Assembly (NCBI GenBank): GCA_963691655.1
Contig: OY829327.1
Span: 81,666,019 to 81,730,018 of the forward strand
Direction of reading: 5' to 3'
DNA: 64,000 nt
DNA from: Toxonevra muliebris
Taxonomy: Eukaryota > Arthropoda > Insecta > Diptera > Pallopteridae
Shown: positions 13,626 to 24,325 of the stretch, one piece after another
Numbering within the stretch: position 1 is the stretch's first letter
Layout of the letters: the number at the start of each line of letters is the position of its first letter
The notes under the pieces: generated by a model
Databases searched by the model: none
Told to the model about the DNA's origin: nothing
Seen by the model: only the letters and a program-made list of their open reading frames with translations
Translations under genes and position numbers: made by a program

Positions 13626-14070
13626 TGGGAATCGTGACGTGTAGTGTGCTGAACTAATACGCAGGGTGCCCGGACTCACTGTTCAGCACGGTCAAAAATC
13701 AAAAATAAAAATTTATACTCAGCATCTCATCTCTTGGCTGGTAATGGCAAACCTTCAACAGTAAAAATTACTTAAGTAAAAATTACTTACTTCGACGTTT
13801 TGATTCGGCATAAAACTGTAGATCTCTTCTATTCGCCTGCAAATATAATTCACATAACATAGCAGACGTCGTGGGCGAACAAAGAACACTTGGAGACGTT
13901 CCATGCATCAAGAACTAGCGGATAAAAATAAAATATGGCAAAACATGAAAACGATTGCACAAAACAAAACTTTGTAGAAGCCCTAAGCTCCCAAAAGGAG
14001 TAGAGCGGGGAAAAAATTAATGCGAAAGACTAAGTCTAGGCCCTCCATGCGTAGTTGTGCCATAAAAAAA
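13626..14070 (+). mobile_element. tRNA-derived SINE, rearranged copy
   Basis: This copy shares with the copy at 16,664-16,986 (other strand) a head with TAGTGTGCTGAAC, a GGTGCCCGG segment, a body with GGCAAACCT and GATTCGGCATAAA, and a tail with GGCCCTCC ... GTTGTGCCATAA. It is longer than the other copy because of extra sequence around 13,870-14,020. The 3' end runs into an A-rich tail. Confidence 0.7.
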
Positions 14071-14398
14071 GAAAAAGTATTATTTGATAAAATGGGACGA
14101 TCCGAATTTCAGACACTGCAACTTAGAAGATATTTTGTATCAATGCCCTGAATTAAGACAAAAGGCGATCTGCTATCCTAATGAAGGTTAGGTCATTAAC
14201 ACAAAATGTATGATGTCGTCTCATCGGCCCTCATATATAAATGATACTATGTCTCGTTTGACAGACCTAATTTACTTAGGTGATATCTGACCGCATAATG
14301 GCCAGAGAGAAAGCCCACTAGCAGTCTGAGATACGCTTTGTTTGAGATCACGAACCGTGTGAGAGGAGATGCAAGTTCCTTGGCCTGTCTCAGACCTG

Positions 14399-14735
14399 CT
14401 TCTTCTTTCTTCTTTCTTCTTTCTTCTTTCTTCTTTCTTCTTTCTTCTTTCTTCTTTCTTCTTTCTTCTTTCTTCTTTCTTCTTTCTTCTTTCTTCTTTC
14501 TTCTTTCTTCTTTCTTCTTTCTTCTTTCTTCTTTCTTCTTTCTTCTTTCTTCTTTCTTCTTTCTTCTTTCTTCTTTCTTCTTTCTTCTTTCTTCTTTCTT
14601 CTTTCTTCTTTCTTCTTTCTTCTTTCTTCTTTCTTCTTTCTTCTTTCTTCTTTCTTCTTTCTTCTTTCTTCTTTCTTCTTTCTTCTTTCTTCTTTCTTCT
14701 TTCTTCTTTCTTCTTTCTTCTTTCTTCTTTCTTCT
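14399..14735. repeat. Heptanucleotide microsatellite (TCTTCTT)n
   Basis: A strict 7-base unit, TCTTCTT, is repeated about 48 times with almost no interruption until CTCTCTTATTTTTT at the right edge. One strand is pure pyrimidine and the other pure purine. All six frames stay open because the unit lacks stops, which creates false reading frames of Lys/Glu/Arg or Ser/Phe/Leu repeats. Confidence 0.97.
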
Positions 14736-14879
14736 CTCTTATTTTTTCTTTCTCCTCCGAACAAGGGTTCGGGATCGAAGTGATCCCTGATCTAAATTCT
14801 TGGCATCTAAACTTTCTCACTATAAAATGTAAACTTAATGTCTATGACCTGAGATCAAACTTTTAAGCTAATTGGAAAC

Positions 14880-15090
14880 GTTAACCCAAAAAGACCAGCT
14901 CTATGTCGCAAGCTAAGTAAAAAAACTCAGAATAGTGAGATTTTTCAGAACATTCCACACTGGGTCAGCACATGTTGCTTTTGTTGGAAAGAAAATGAGA
15001 AACTAGGGCACAGCATTCTACGCTGCGAGGCACTTGTAAAAATATCTGGGACATCATTGACTATTATATTGAGCCGAAATTCTGGCTAAT
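14880..15090 (+). pseudogene. Non-LTR ORF2 C-terminal fragment
   Basis: Translation gives CCFCWKENEKLGHSILRCEAL near 14,970-15,035, followed by SLTIILSRNS-like sequence. This fits the CxxC ... H ... C-EAL knuckle at the end of non-LTR ORF2 proteins. A second fragment of the same kind lies at 17,640-18,050. The frame is short and disrupted. Confidence 0.55.
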
Positions 15091-16650
15091 ATTTCTTATA
15101 ATTAAATCTTTTTTTGGGTACAATTAACCTAACTTTATTTTGTCGCAGCAATTTATATTCATTGTGTTTATTAATCTAAGAAGAGTCGTTGTGACTCCGA
15201 AATTATTATTAAACGATTCGGGAGTTCTGGAATCTGAGGAAGTTACCTTAGTTAAAAAAAAAACAGGATGTAAAATACGGCATTTGTAGTAGCAATAATA
15301 TATTTGGCACTTTGTACTACTGTAAGCAATTACACATCACAAAAAAAATCGCTCAAATGCATTAACATCCAATAATAAATACCAATAATAAACAATGTCA
15401 CTCGTCAGTTGTCAAAATATTTAAAAGCTTAAAAAAAGTAACAAAAATTTAATGAATTTACTAAAAATGAAAAAGAAATAAAAAGCTACGACGCATTTCA
15501 TCAAATTCATCACACGATAATTGAAGTGTAAGATTAAAAGCGCGTCTAATGGACAATGAACAATTAAAAGCCAAATAAAAAGGACTCTGGCTGCAAACTC
15601 TGTCCCCATAGACAATAACGTAGGTAGTAATGTCACACTTTGACATATTCCGCGCGAAAATTAAAATGTCAAGAGATTTGAAAGTTTTACGAGTACTTGA
15701 AGCAATTACATTTACTACGGTTGTAAATTTAATAGAGAAAATATTCGAAAATTAACATTTTAACATTTAAATCATAAACAGATTATAAATTTTGTAAGAT
15801 ACAAAAATTTATTGCTGTTTTTTTTTTTTTGTATATCATCTTCAGATTGGTTTAATATTCTAATAAGAATTACTAATAAACTTTTCACACAAACAAAAAT
15901 AAAATCCTTTAATAAAAACACAAATGTAATGAAAAAACTTTTTGCGCATCCCTCGAACTCTTTCAAGTCAAACAACGACTATCTACTGTTTCTGTTTCTA
16001 CTTTTCATATAACTACAAAGTTTTAGCTCCTAAATCAAAATAGTTTTCTGTGCTTCCTTTATGTTTTGCATCTTAAGCGGAACTTTAATGCTTTCTGCTT
16101 ATTGAAAATCAACTAAAAATCAAGAATGCCCAACAAGCGCATTTATTAAATCTAACTGTATAAGTATTTATTGTAGCTCACTGAGCGTGAGCAGCACTGT
16201 CCAAACTTTTTTACAAAATCATATTAAATATTTTCTTTGTAGTTGTGTTTGTTGTACAGTGGTTACCATATTATAATCCAGTATCGTATGTAATGTGTAG
16301 CTAATATAGCAGGTATTTTTTTTTTTGTGTTCATTTTATATAGTGGAAATATGTATTCTGCTTGAATAAAAATCAATTTTCTGAAGATTAGTATTTATGG
16401 TAAAAGTTTTTGGATGGAAAATATGTAAAAAGCATTTCTTAAAGTTAAAGTTCTACTAAATCTAATTAATTATTAAAAAATATTACATAGTTGACACTAA
16501 ACGTAAACCAGCGTAAAATTAAGTCAAGTTACACTTGTGAACAAACAATTAAGCCATACATTTATGAATAGGGGAATTTTAAGAAAATATGAAATTCTAT
16601 TGAAAAGAAATAAAACCAACAGTAAATAATTACAAAGATAATAATACTAT
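15091..16650. other. AT-rich intergenic DNA, no gene seen
   Basis: I see no coding sequence, terminal repeats or RNA gene. The reading frames near 15,420-16,010 on both strands are poly-T/poly-A driven. Confidence 0.5.
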
Positions 16651-16663
16651 TCACTGAAAATAA

Positions 16664-16986
16664 CTACTACTACTACTATTATGGCACAACAGCCCCTGGA
16701 GGGCCAAGGACGAGCTTTTCGCATCTATTCATGTTGTGTGAGTTATATTTATACACGAATGGAAGTGACCTACAGCTTTATGCCGAATCAGAACGGCGAG
16801 GTGAAAAGTTTTTCATAGGCATTTTTTTTACTCTTGGAGGTTTGCCATTGCCAGCCATGAGGTGGTGCGCAAATATAAAAATTTGTATTTTCTATTTTTG
16901 ATTTTTGAGCGTGTCGAGATATGAACCCGGGCACCTCTGCGTAGCAGTCCAACACACTAAACACTAGGCTATGGTGACCACCTGAC
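16664..16986 (-). mobile_element. tRNA-derived SINE with (TAG)n tail
   Basis: On the minus strand the element starts with GGTGGTCACCATAGCCTAG, which fits a tRNA-type A box. It continues to CCCGGGTTCATATC, a fair B box (GGTTCRANNCC), then has a body unrelated to tRNA and ends in TGCCATAA followed by TAG repeats. Flanks CACTGAAAATAA (16,652-16,663) and CAGTGAAATTAA (16,987-16,998) match at 10 of 12 positions and look like the target duplication. The split promoter boxes mean RNA polymerase III transcription. A non-LTR element would supply the reverse transcriptase. Confidence 0.82.
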
Positions 16987-17084
16987 CAGTGAAATTAACT
17001 GTCTTTGTAATTTTCATTTACTTTACAATTCTTATAGATTACTTTTCACTTATATAGATTGTTGAAATGAGGGAACTATCACAT

Positions 17085-17133
17085 AGATCACTGATGAGGA
17101 ACCGTAGCGGGTTCCGAAACGGTCGTCTGATCT
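17085..17133 (+). ncRNA. Hammerhead ribozyme motif (Penelope-like element type)
   Basis: All core elements are present in order. Stem I is AGATCA (17,085-17,090) paired with TGATCT (17,128-17,133). The core CTGATGA is at 17,091-17,097. Stem II is GGAACC/GGTTCC (17,098-17,103 and 17,110-17,115) with loop GTAGCG. GAAA is at 17,116-17,119. Stem III is a very short ACG/CGT (17,119-17,121 and 17,124-17,126) with a 2-base loop. The cleavage-site C is 17,127. Stems I and II pair perfectly over 6 bp each. Hammerheads with tiny stem III are known from the terminal repeats of Penelope-like retroelements. No Penelope reverse transcriptase or GIY-YIG frame is visible nearby, so this would be an isolated terminal-repeat remnant. 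Confidence 0.83.
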
Positions 17134-17139
17134 GCTAGT

Positions 17140-17640
17140 TCTATGGACTTTTTGAGATTCTTCTGGTATCATTGTTCATTCAAAGCCTATTAATTTTAAT
17201 AACACTACACAACGGAATTTACCAAAAAAAAAAGCCCAAGAGTTTTGAAAGTGGATCTTATATAATTCGAGTACGTTGAACATGATGGCGTTTTTAGTTT
17301 TTCTCTATATCGTATAATTATTTTATAACCTATACAAAAACGGTTTTTTGACCATCAAATTAGATTTTGGGGGTGTATGGGAAATTTCCTGCATACCATT
17401 TTTCTTAGCATTGCTAGACCTACAATTTGTGCTGGGTCTCCATAAAAGTGCCTGAAATTTTTTGTTTTTTGTCACACTGTGTATTCCATATGGAAGCCTT
17501 ATTTGAAGGCTTTTACGCAGCCACGGTTCTTTTTAAAACACTCCATAGATTTTGGGACTTTTGGCTAACCACTGGAGAATTTTTATATGGTTCTCATTTA
17601 GCCTATAATTAACGACCCGAGATGTGTGCTTCAGGTCGCT
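17140..17640. other. Intergenic DNA next to the ribozyme remnant
   Basis: No coding domain is recognised. A Penelope-like coding frame was looked for on both strands and not found. Confidence 0.45.
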
Positions 17641-18050
17641 GCTGCGATGAAAATATCGGTAGGCCAACCTACTGGACTCAAATCCCTAAAATTAGATAGT
17701 TAAAATTAGAGACTTTAACTCAAAGAGACAGCAGCGCTATATCTTAAAGCTAAGCAAAAACCATCTCAGTATTAACACGGGTTTCCTTTCACATGGAAAA
17801 TCTAGTCATAATACAGGACAATACCTATAGATTTTGTCAGTAGGAAGCACATACTTTTACACTGCGAGGCACTCACTCGCAGGAGGAAGAGATAACTGGG
17901 TCACTACTGGACAGCATAAACGCTTTGGCGGAACCTTTACTGAGATTCCTCAGTGGGATCGACTATCTGATTGTTTATAATTAGCACCTACTGTGGGTAC
18001 CTATTCAGGTCGCAGAATACCACATCCTTTAATATCTATCTATCTATGAC
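17640..18050 (+). pseudogene. Non-LTR ORF2 C-terminus and 3' end
   Basis: About 17,860-17,965 translates to a run containing EEEITGSLLDSINAL then AEPLLRFLSGIDYL, the kind of sequence that closes many I/Jockey-type ORF2 proteins after the knuckle (here decayed near 17,840-17,880). The sequence then runs through a short 3' untranslated stretch to ATCTATCTATCTATG, a simple-repeat tail at about 18,035-18,050. It is truncated and frame-shifted. Confidence 0.55.
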
Positions 18051-18282
18051 TATACTGTATACACTGAAGGGCTAAAAATGAAATGTATAGTAGGCGGATT
18101 CTTCTTAAGCGCTTTATCAATTTTTTTAATTAGCAATGTGAACTGCGAAATTTGGAAGAAATTTGCAAATTTTTATTTCCAAATTAAAAATATAAGTATA
18201 TAAAAATTTCCCAATAAAAAATTTTTTCATACGTTAAACAGACACGATTCATATTGGATGTCAGAAAATCTGACCTATATGA

Positions 18283-19241
18283 CCCCCCTGAGATTAATTG
18301 CCAATGGATGGAAAAAAAAAGTCAAAATAAAATCTATTTAACGATATTTTTTACTTCCATCGGTTTTTTTTTCTAAAAAGTCAAATATAAAAAATAAATT
18401 TGAAATCTTAGTTACATTATGCTATCAAATCCGATTTTTTTTCTTCGACATGAGGTTTGATTACGGATTCAAAAAGAGAAGGTGATACTGAGCACTCCTG
18501 CATTCATAGTTTTTTAGGTCATTAACTGTTTTTGATTTAAAGTTTCGTCCTGAATCAGTTTGAAAAGTTTAAAAATTAATAAAAAAATAGTGTAAAATTA
18601 GACTTGCTTGAATCCCATTTTTTTTCTTAAAACGTGACGTGATGGGAAGTTTTTGACCTCAGATTCGTGTTCAACGTGAAAAATTCTTTCGCAAAAACTC
18701 CATCTTATTAGAAAAACCCATGCAGTTTTAAAATATAATTAATTCTTTAACCCATTATTGCTCAGAGCATCACGACTAGAAAGATCTCTTTCAATGCTGT
18801 GACTTCACGAATTTATGGAATATAACCCAACCTAATCCGGGTTCCTTATCATTGATAATGGCTCAAATTCCCATATATGATCATTTGAAAAAAATGAGCC
18901 TCTACTATTTTTGGTAATTTTTTTGAGGTTGGGTACATCATCAGTAGTGGGAAGTCAATGAGTTAATGATATTATGTCCCTCACGATAATAAAAAGTGCA
19001 TTAAAATGCACATTGATTAACATTTATTTGAAAAAATTTAATTTGATTATTCTGTGAATTTTTTGCCATTTTTTTGAGGTTAAGAAAATCGGAAAATTTT
19101 TATTAAAAATTTTAATTTTGTCCATCAAATGTATTATCGATTTAAGTTATTGTATATAAAAATCAGTTTGATAAAAATTATTTATAAATATTTTCTTCGA
19201 ATGAAAACCCCCCCCGAAAAAAATTTCTGCCTACGGCCCTG
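18283..19241. mobile_element. Dispersed MITE, copy 1 of the CAGGGCCGTAG family
   Basis: The sequence from GATTAATTGCCAATGGATG to the terminal CTACGGCCCTG is closely similar to 54,826-55,636. Shared blocks include TTAACGATATTTTTTACTTCC, AAAACGTGACGTGATGGGA and CATTATTGCTCAGAGCA. About 155 bases near 18,440-18,600 are present here but missing in the other copy. The right end carries the family terminus. The left terminus is lost or too diverged to place, so the start is approximate. No coding capacity is seen. Confidence 0.75.
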
Positions 19242-19299
19242 GTCTGGTAGTCTGATTTTAGCCAATGCACATAGAGACAAACTGCGATCAAACTCATGA

Positions 19300-19915
19300 T
19301 CGCAAATATAACAAAATCTGAGCTAGTGGGCTAGTGTAAGGGACACCTTGCCCTCGGTTGCCACTTCCTTATTTTATTTTATTTTGTACTAATATTTACA
19401 AAAAAAACCAATGTTTTATATAGAATAAATAATTTTATTAAAAACTTTTCGTCAGTTTATTAAATAGCATTAAGATTATTGAATTCTAATTTATTCCCTT
19501 ATTTTTTTTTTACTAGACTCAAGTCAAAAAAATTTCTTTTAGCAGCAGCTGTGCTATGAGGAAGGCTCATTAACAAGAATATATTTAGTTAATTCTTCAA
19601 ACCACATTTCGTCTATTCCATTTTTAATACAACTTACTTTTTGCCAAAAACTTGCCAAGTCTGAACAATTTTCTAATTTCTAAAGTATTTCGAAAATATG
19701 TTTACAATTATTGATTACTATAAAAGCTAACTTTGCCCACATAATGTACCAAATTTTAAAAACATGTACCAATGTACCAAGCGCAGAAAAATGGAAAAAA
19801 AATTTACCAGTTTTGGTAGAATTGTACCAAAGTGGCAACCGTGACCTTGCCAGACTAGATCAGTTAGTTAACTTAACACTTTTCTGGGTTCGTGACCACA
19901 GCGGCTGATGCTTTG
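19300..19915 (+). pseudogene. Non-LTR RNase H fragment split by a hAT element
   Basis: If the element at 19,353-19,843 and one duplicated octamer are ignored, the flanks read through as KSELV, then CKGHLARLDQLVNL, then TLFWVRDHSG and, after a small indel, ADALSRQG. That is the end of a non-LTR RNase H domain (usual form: WVPGHSG ... KADELARQG). The part upstream of 19,300 is too decayed to follow. The fragment is useful mainly because it proves the insertion point of the nested element. Confidence 0.72.
19353..19843. mobile_element. hAT-like MITE, GGTTGCCACTT family, short copy
   Basis: The left terminus CTCGGTTGCCACTT and the inverted right terminus CACGGTTGCCACTT differ at one base in 14. 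The perfect 8-bp duplication ACCTTGCC flanks it at 19,345-19,352 and 19,844-19,851. Several TTGGTAC/GTACCAA motifs lie just inside the right end. Its right end is the reverse complement of the left end of the longer copy at 48,725-49,862, so the two belong to one family. It lies inside an RNase H remnant. Confidence 0.9.
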
Positions 19916-20242
19916 TCTAGACAGGGGTACTCGTTGGATTCATCTCAGTCAAGGCGGATATAACATGGTGGTAGCAGCATTACAACAAGTACAACGTAAC
20001 AATAACAACACGCTACTTTGTTGTTGCTAAAAATCGTAATTGTCAAAAGCACAAGAACAAATGCATGGAAAACAAAAAAAAAAACAAAGATTTTGACAGT
20101 TAAGATTATCTTCATATAAAAATAAATTAGAGAAGAAGAAGACAGAGCTGACGCTGCTATCACCTGTTATAATTTCGCCATGATCTCAGTCAAACAAGTT
20201 CTAGTTCCCCTAAATCTGAATAGGAGTCTTATTTTCTCACAC

Positions 20243-21344
20243 TTTTTTTTTTTAGATTTTAGATTTTTTAGATTTAGATTTTATTTATATTATTAAACAA
20301 TTGACAATACATTGGTGCTTAAATATAATAATAACATGGAACGTGATGAATAAAAAAGAAATTGTTTAACAATATGTATCTGCATTCTATAATTCAAAAT
20401 GAACTAGAGTAGAATACAGATTGCTTAAGACTATGAGCATAGAAATAATTTTTAAGTGGGGTCAGTAACAGTTTACAATTTAATATTTTTAGAATTTGAG
20501 ATCTTATCTTAAGTCAACATGTTTATATAATTATACGAAGCAGTGAGTCGATTTGAAGGTAGTTAAGTTTGAAGAGCCATGAATTACGAATACAACGAAT
20601 ATTATAAGGAAGATTATTAAATAATTTTGGAGCTACATAGGAGTAAAAATGCAGAAAGTGTTGTAGGTTATGCGGTGGTACCAATGCTATGTTAAGGTCG
20701 TTTATTCTTAAGTTATAATTTTTCGAATTCCTGTTTAATGAGTAACCACAATTGCTAAAAAATATTTTTAATACTTTGTAAAAATAGAAATGTTTAAGTG
20801 GAAGGATTTCATGATTTTTGAAGAGCTCAAAACTATGGCTTAGACGTCCTTTATTACAGATAAGACGAATAATGTGCTTCTGTGAAGATATCAGTGGGTA
20901 CATTTTGTTGTTGTGCGTACCGCCCCAACAAACCAATCCATATTCTAATTTCGAGTGGAAGATTCCGTAATAAATACAAGTTAATAATTTAATCGAGCAA
21001 AATTTCTTGAGAAGGTACATTTGTCTTGTGACTGCCATAGCATACAGTTTTAGGGCATTAGTATGTTCCGACCAGCTCATTTTCCAGTCTAATATAAGAC
21101 CTAGATATTTAAATGACTTAACACACTCAATTTGAAAACACTTTGAGGAGCAGGCAGTTGTTTCATTGTAACTAATCGCGTGATTTGAGTTGATACATAT
21201 ATCGCTGCCATACACCAATCTAGCACAGTTTGCGTGATGAAAAACGAAATTGTCACAATTTACATCTTTTCCAGCTATATTGAAAAACATTACTTTTGTT
21301 TTGTCACTTGGGACTAATTTATGTACTGCAAACCAATGTCTCAA
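20243..21344 (-). pseudogene. Non-LTR retrotransposon reverse transcriptase, 5'-truncated
   Basis: A 273-codon open frame on the minus strand (21,344 down to 20,523) carries the C-terminal half of a reverse transcriptase: the post-catalytic segment with FKYLGLILDWKMSWSEH (the conserved YLG block) and then the thumb with KLEYGLVCWGG and SSQKHIIRLICNKGR. The style is of CR1/L2/Jockey-type elements. The catalytic YADD segment and endonuclease would lie upstream and are absent, as in ordinary 5' truncation. About 280 bases of 3' untranslated sequence end in a tail of TCTAAA-like units and A-runs near 20,243-20,285. The open frame is intact, so this insertion is fairly young. Confidence 0.87.
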
Positions 21345-21419
21345 GATACTCTACAAAGTCACATCAAAAACGATGTGGCCCCAAAAAATCTCACCAAATT
21401 TGAATAGTTCTTATTTCTT

Positions 21420-21790
21420 TCTATAGTGGAACGAATAATAGCAACGGGTCACTGGGCAACTGGACTAAGTATTCTATATCTGTGGCAATAAGGAATAACA
21501 GCTAAACTCAAAAATCGACTAAAAACCTATTGCGTATTTTACATTATAAAACCCAAAATATTGAAAGTTCTTAAATAATTATTGGAGTTTAATTAATAAA
21601 AAACTATGGAGACTGCTAAATTGCAAAAATTTTTGAAAGCTTTCAACATTTTAGGATTTATAATATAAAATACGCAGCAGGTTTTTACTGTCGCGGTTGC
21701 CATGACATCGAAAGGGTAGATATTCTCGAACATCTGCTGTTGGCAAACCATTCCTTGATGGAATAGGGACTTTTTGAGGCCTGTTATAGT
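21420..21790 (+). pseudogene. Non-LTR C-terminal knuckle fragment, interrupted
   Basis: Upstream, about 21,430-21,480 reads as IATGHWATGLS, the TGH segment that precedes the knuckle. Downstream, about 21,688-21,760 reads as YCRGCHDIERVDILEHLL, the CxxC ... EHLL knuckle. An inverted-repeat insertion lies between the two. The fragment is on the opposite strand from the reverse transcriptase next door, so the two are separate insertions. Confidence 0.6.
21521..21686. repeat. Inverted-repeat (fold-back) insertion
   Basis: The left arm 21,521-21,567 (AAAAACCTATTGCGTATTTT then ACATTATAAAACCCAAAATA) is answered by the inverted right arm ending at 21,686 (AAAAACCTGCTGCGTATTTT then ATATTATAAATCCTAAAATG). 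The arms are about 45 bp with few mismatches and a spacer of about 75 bp. It sits between the two halves of a retrotransposon knuckle, so it is probably a small fold-back MITE. Confidence 0.7.
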
Positions 21791-21799
21791 AGACCAATT

Positions 21800-23090
21800 T
21801 TCCTTTCTTTCTTGCTCTTACATATCACAACCGAGATAATGATATCAAAAATGCGTTATTTAGTTTCTTCCTAACCTGTGCACGTTAAATATCTTTCAAT
21901 ATCTAAGTATCTAAAATTTTTTTTCGAGTATGTCAAAACGCATAAGTTTCTCCTTCTCTTAATGACCTACTTATTTTTCAGTCACAATTCGTTTAGCTGT
22001 GCAAACTTCTCCATCCCCTCTAAGTCTGCATATTACAACTACGAACTACGAACTCGTAAATAAGAAACTTGTTTGCAAATAATCTAATTAGGTTTATTTG
22101 ATCAAATACATAGCTTACATTGTTAGTATATAGCCTATATCCTTTCAACCCTTTTCTTTCTAACAACACTATGAATTTGTTCTATGCTATTTTTAGCATC
22201 ATCATCAACAGTTGACGGAGTAGTGAGAAATTGACAATTATCGACAATAAATAATTCACAATGACAGGCGTTTTTAATCACTGTTGCTTGTCGCATTGAA
22301 AGTGTACTACAGCAACAATAAACTTTATGGGGGGAAAGTGGAGCAAGAAAGAGAGCAAGGAGAAAATCTCATGAGGTAGGCAACGAAAAGCATTTGGGAA
22401 ATTCAAAAATTTTTGTCATCTCCCACATGTTTTTAGTGTTTTATCTTCAATGACAATTTCTGTGATTTCATATGTCGCACTATTTTTATTACTACTATTT
22501 TTTTGCTACTTACTACATTCATTCTAGTATAGGAGTATTTCAACTTTATACCGAAATGACGATGGCGACCAAGTGGAAAATTTGGGAATATGCCATATTT
22601 TTTGATTGATGATGGATGTGCTGCCTACGCAAACAATTCATTGCTACATAGCAATAGCAACTTGTGGTTTATTTATTCTTTTTTTTTTTTATTTTTTTTT
22701 ATTACTTCTAAATGTTTCTCACTTTGAATTCGAATAAAACGATGGAAGCAATGAAGGAATCATGGAGTGGAAATAATTGAGAAGTGTGAGATAATAGCGA
22801 ACATTTTAGAAAATTGCCGCATTTGTCGTTAAATTTTTAGGCACTTCTCCTTATTCTTTTCTAGCTATGTATAGCTAAGCTTATAAATAGTTTTTCGAAT
22901 AGAAGAAGTTGGGGTCGTTACCTTCAAAAAAAAATCTTTATTTTTATACTAATTCGTCAATCGATCATTGGTACTTCATAAATAAATGAATGCTATTTCT
23001 GGATAATGGTTAATTTGAATATTATAGATTTTTTTAAACTATTTATATTCGTTTGTGAAAATTTTAAAAGAATTGTAGAAAATAACTTAA
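21800..23090. other. Intergenic DNA, no gene seen
   Basis: No domain, RNA gene or terminal-repeat element is recognised. Poly-T runs near 22,680 and general AT-richness only. Confidence 0.45.
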
Positions 23091-23230
23091 CTTCCAAACG
23101 ACGATACGAGGGGGCTAACAAAAGTTCGCTTATTTGACAAAACTGAATAAATTTTTGAAAATTCAAAAAAATATCAGATGATTTGGCATAATACTGCGAT
23201 ATTTTATTTTAAGTCTCACTGCAGTCAACA

Positions 23231-23860
23231 TGGAGGCAAGAAAATTCAAAGCTACTGAAAAAGAGCCGGTCATCACAGCAAGGGAGAGCGTAACCTCAAG
23301 TCTGTGGAAATATTTAATAAGTGCCAAATATCACATGGAGAGAATGCACCTTCACTTGTGACCATCTCGAAGTGGTCTCAGAGGAGGACGAATCGCGTGA
23401 AAGTTGCCCAAAATCTTCGACTGTTGACGTAAGTGTGGCGCTGGAGAAGTCCGAAATTGACGAACATCCCAGGTTGACCCAGGAAATAATTGGTGAGGGC
23501 TTGAATGCCATAGTTGTATCATGAATATTTAAGTATCATCTTGGGTACACGAAGAAATCAGCACGATTCCTCGAATTTTAACTGATGCTCAAAAAGAAAC
23601 GCGATTTGCCCAATATTTTCTGCTATTTTCAAGCTTTCGAAAACTTGTAGAGAAACTGGAAAAAGATGAACTGCGCCGCTACTTTTTGCATCACAATAAT
23701 GCCCCAGCTCATACTGCTGAACAACTTCATAGCGCTCTCAGGGATTGAAGAAACTCGTCCAGCACTATATTCCCCAGACCTAGCGCCGTATGATTTTAAA
23801 AAAAAATAAAATTAAAAGAAAAGTCTTCGGCAATAGTGAGGAGATAATTAATGTTGTTAA
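23231..23860 (+). pseudogene. Fossil mariner transposase
   Basis: Broken frames still show mariner landmarks: ILTDAQKETRFAQYFL near 23,575-23,625, RRYFLHHNNAPAHTAEQL near 23,672-23,730 (normally HHDNAPAHTA, where the Asp is the second catalytic residue; here it reads Asn), and YSPDLAPYDF near 23,769-23,800 (third catalytic Asp region). The N-terminal part from about 23,231 is recognisable only in pieces. Many stops and frameshifts mean an old copy, unlike the younger mariner at the right end of the window. Confidence 0.75.
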
Positions 23861-24325
23861 TGTCGAAGTTGCAAACCAAAAAAAAAAAAACAATTTTGAG
23901 AACTGTTTTTCGAAAATCTATAAAAATAAATGGCGATTATGACGAAAAATTTAAAAACGATGAAAATTAAAGTTATGGAATTAAAATTGTTTTTGGCCTT
24001 TTCCTTGTAACCAACTAAAATAACTTTTTTTAGTCCCTCCACATATATTCGAAAGAAGTTGCAATTCGCTTAGCAATATTTCAAAGTTAGGTTTTCATAA
24101 GCTAATACTGCATTTATACGCTTGTTGTTTTGAACGATATCTGCTGTTCTTTATTGCACGCACATACGTGGTTCAATAAAGGTGTAAACGAAGAACGTGG
24201 CAATGTGTCAACAACGAGTAACGAGTGTCAGAAATCAAAGTGAACTTGATTTCTTTACTCGCTATTCCGCATATACTTGCAACGAACGTCATATATTTTC
24301 CAAATTCATTGTTATGTGTTCGTTA

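Noticed and set aside
14272..14866. Four overlapping long frames on both strands rich in Lys/Glu/Arg or Ser/Phe/Leu
   Set aside because: They are translations of the stop-free heptanucleotide microsatellite.
16900..16986. Possible tRNA gene
   Set aside because: A and B boxes are present, but there is no cloverleaf with an anticodon and acceptor stem; it is the head of a SINE.
23581..23605. Second hammerhead candidate (CTGATG ... GAAAC)
   Set aside because: Core CTGATGA is not complete and no stems pair; it lies in mariner coding sequence.
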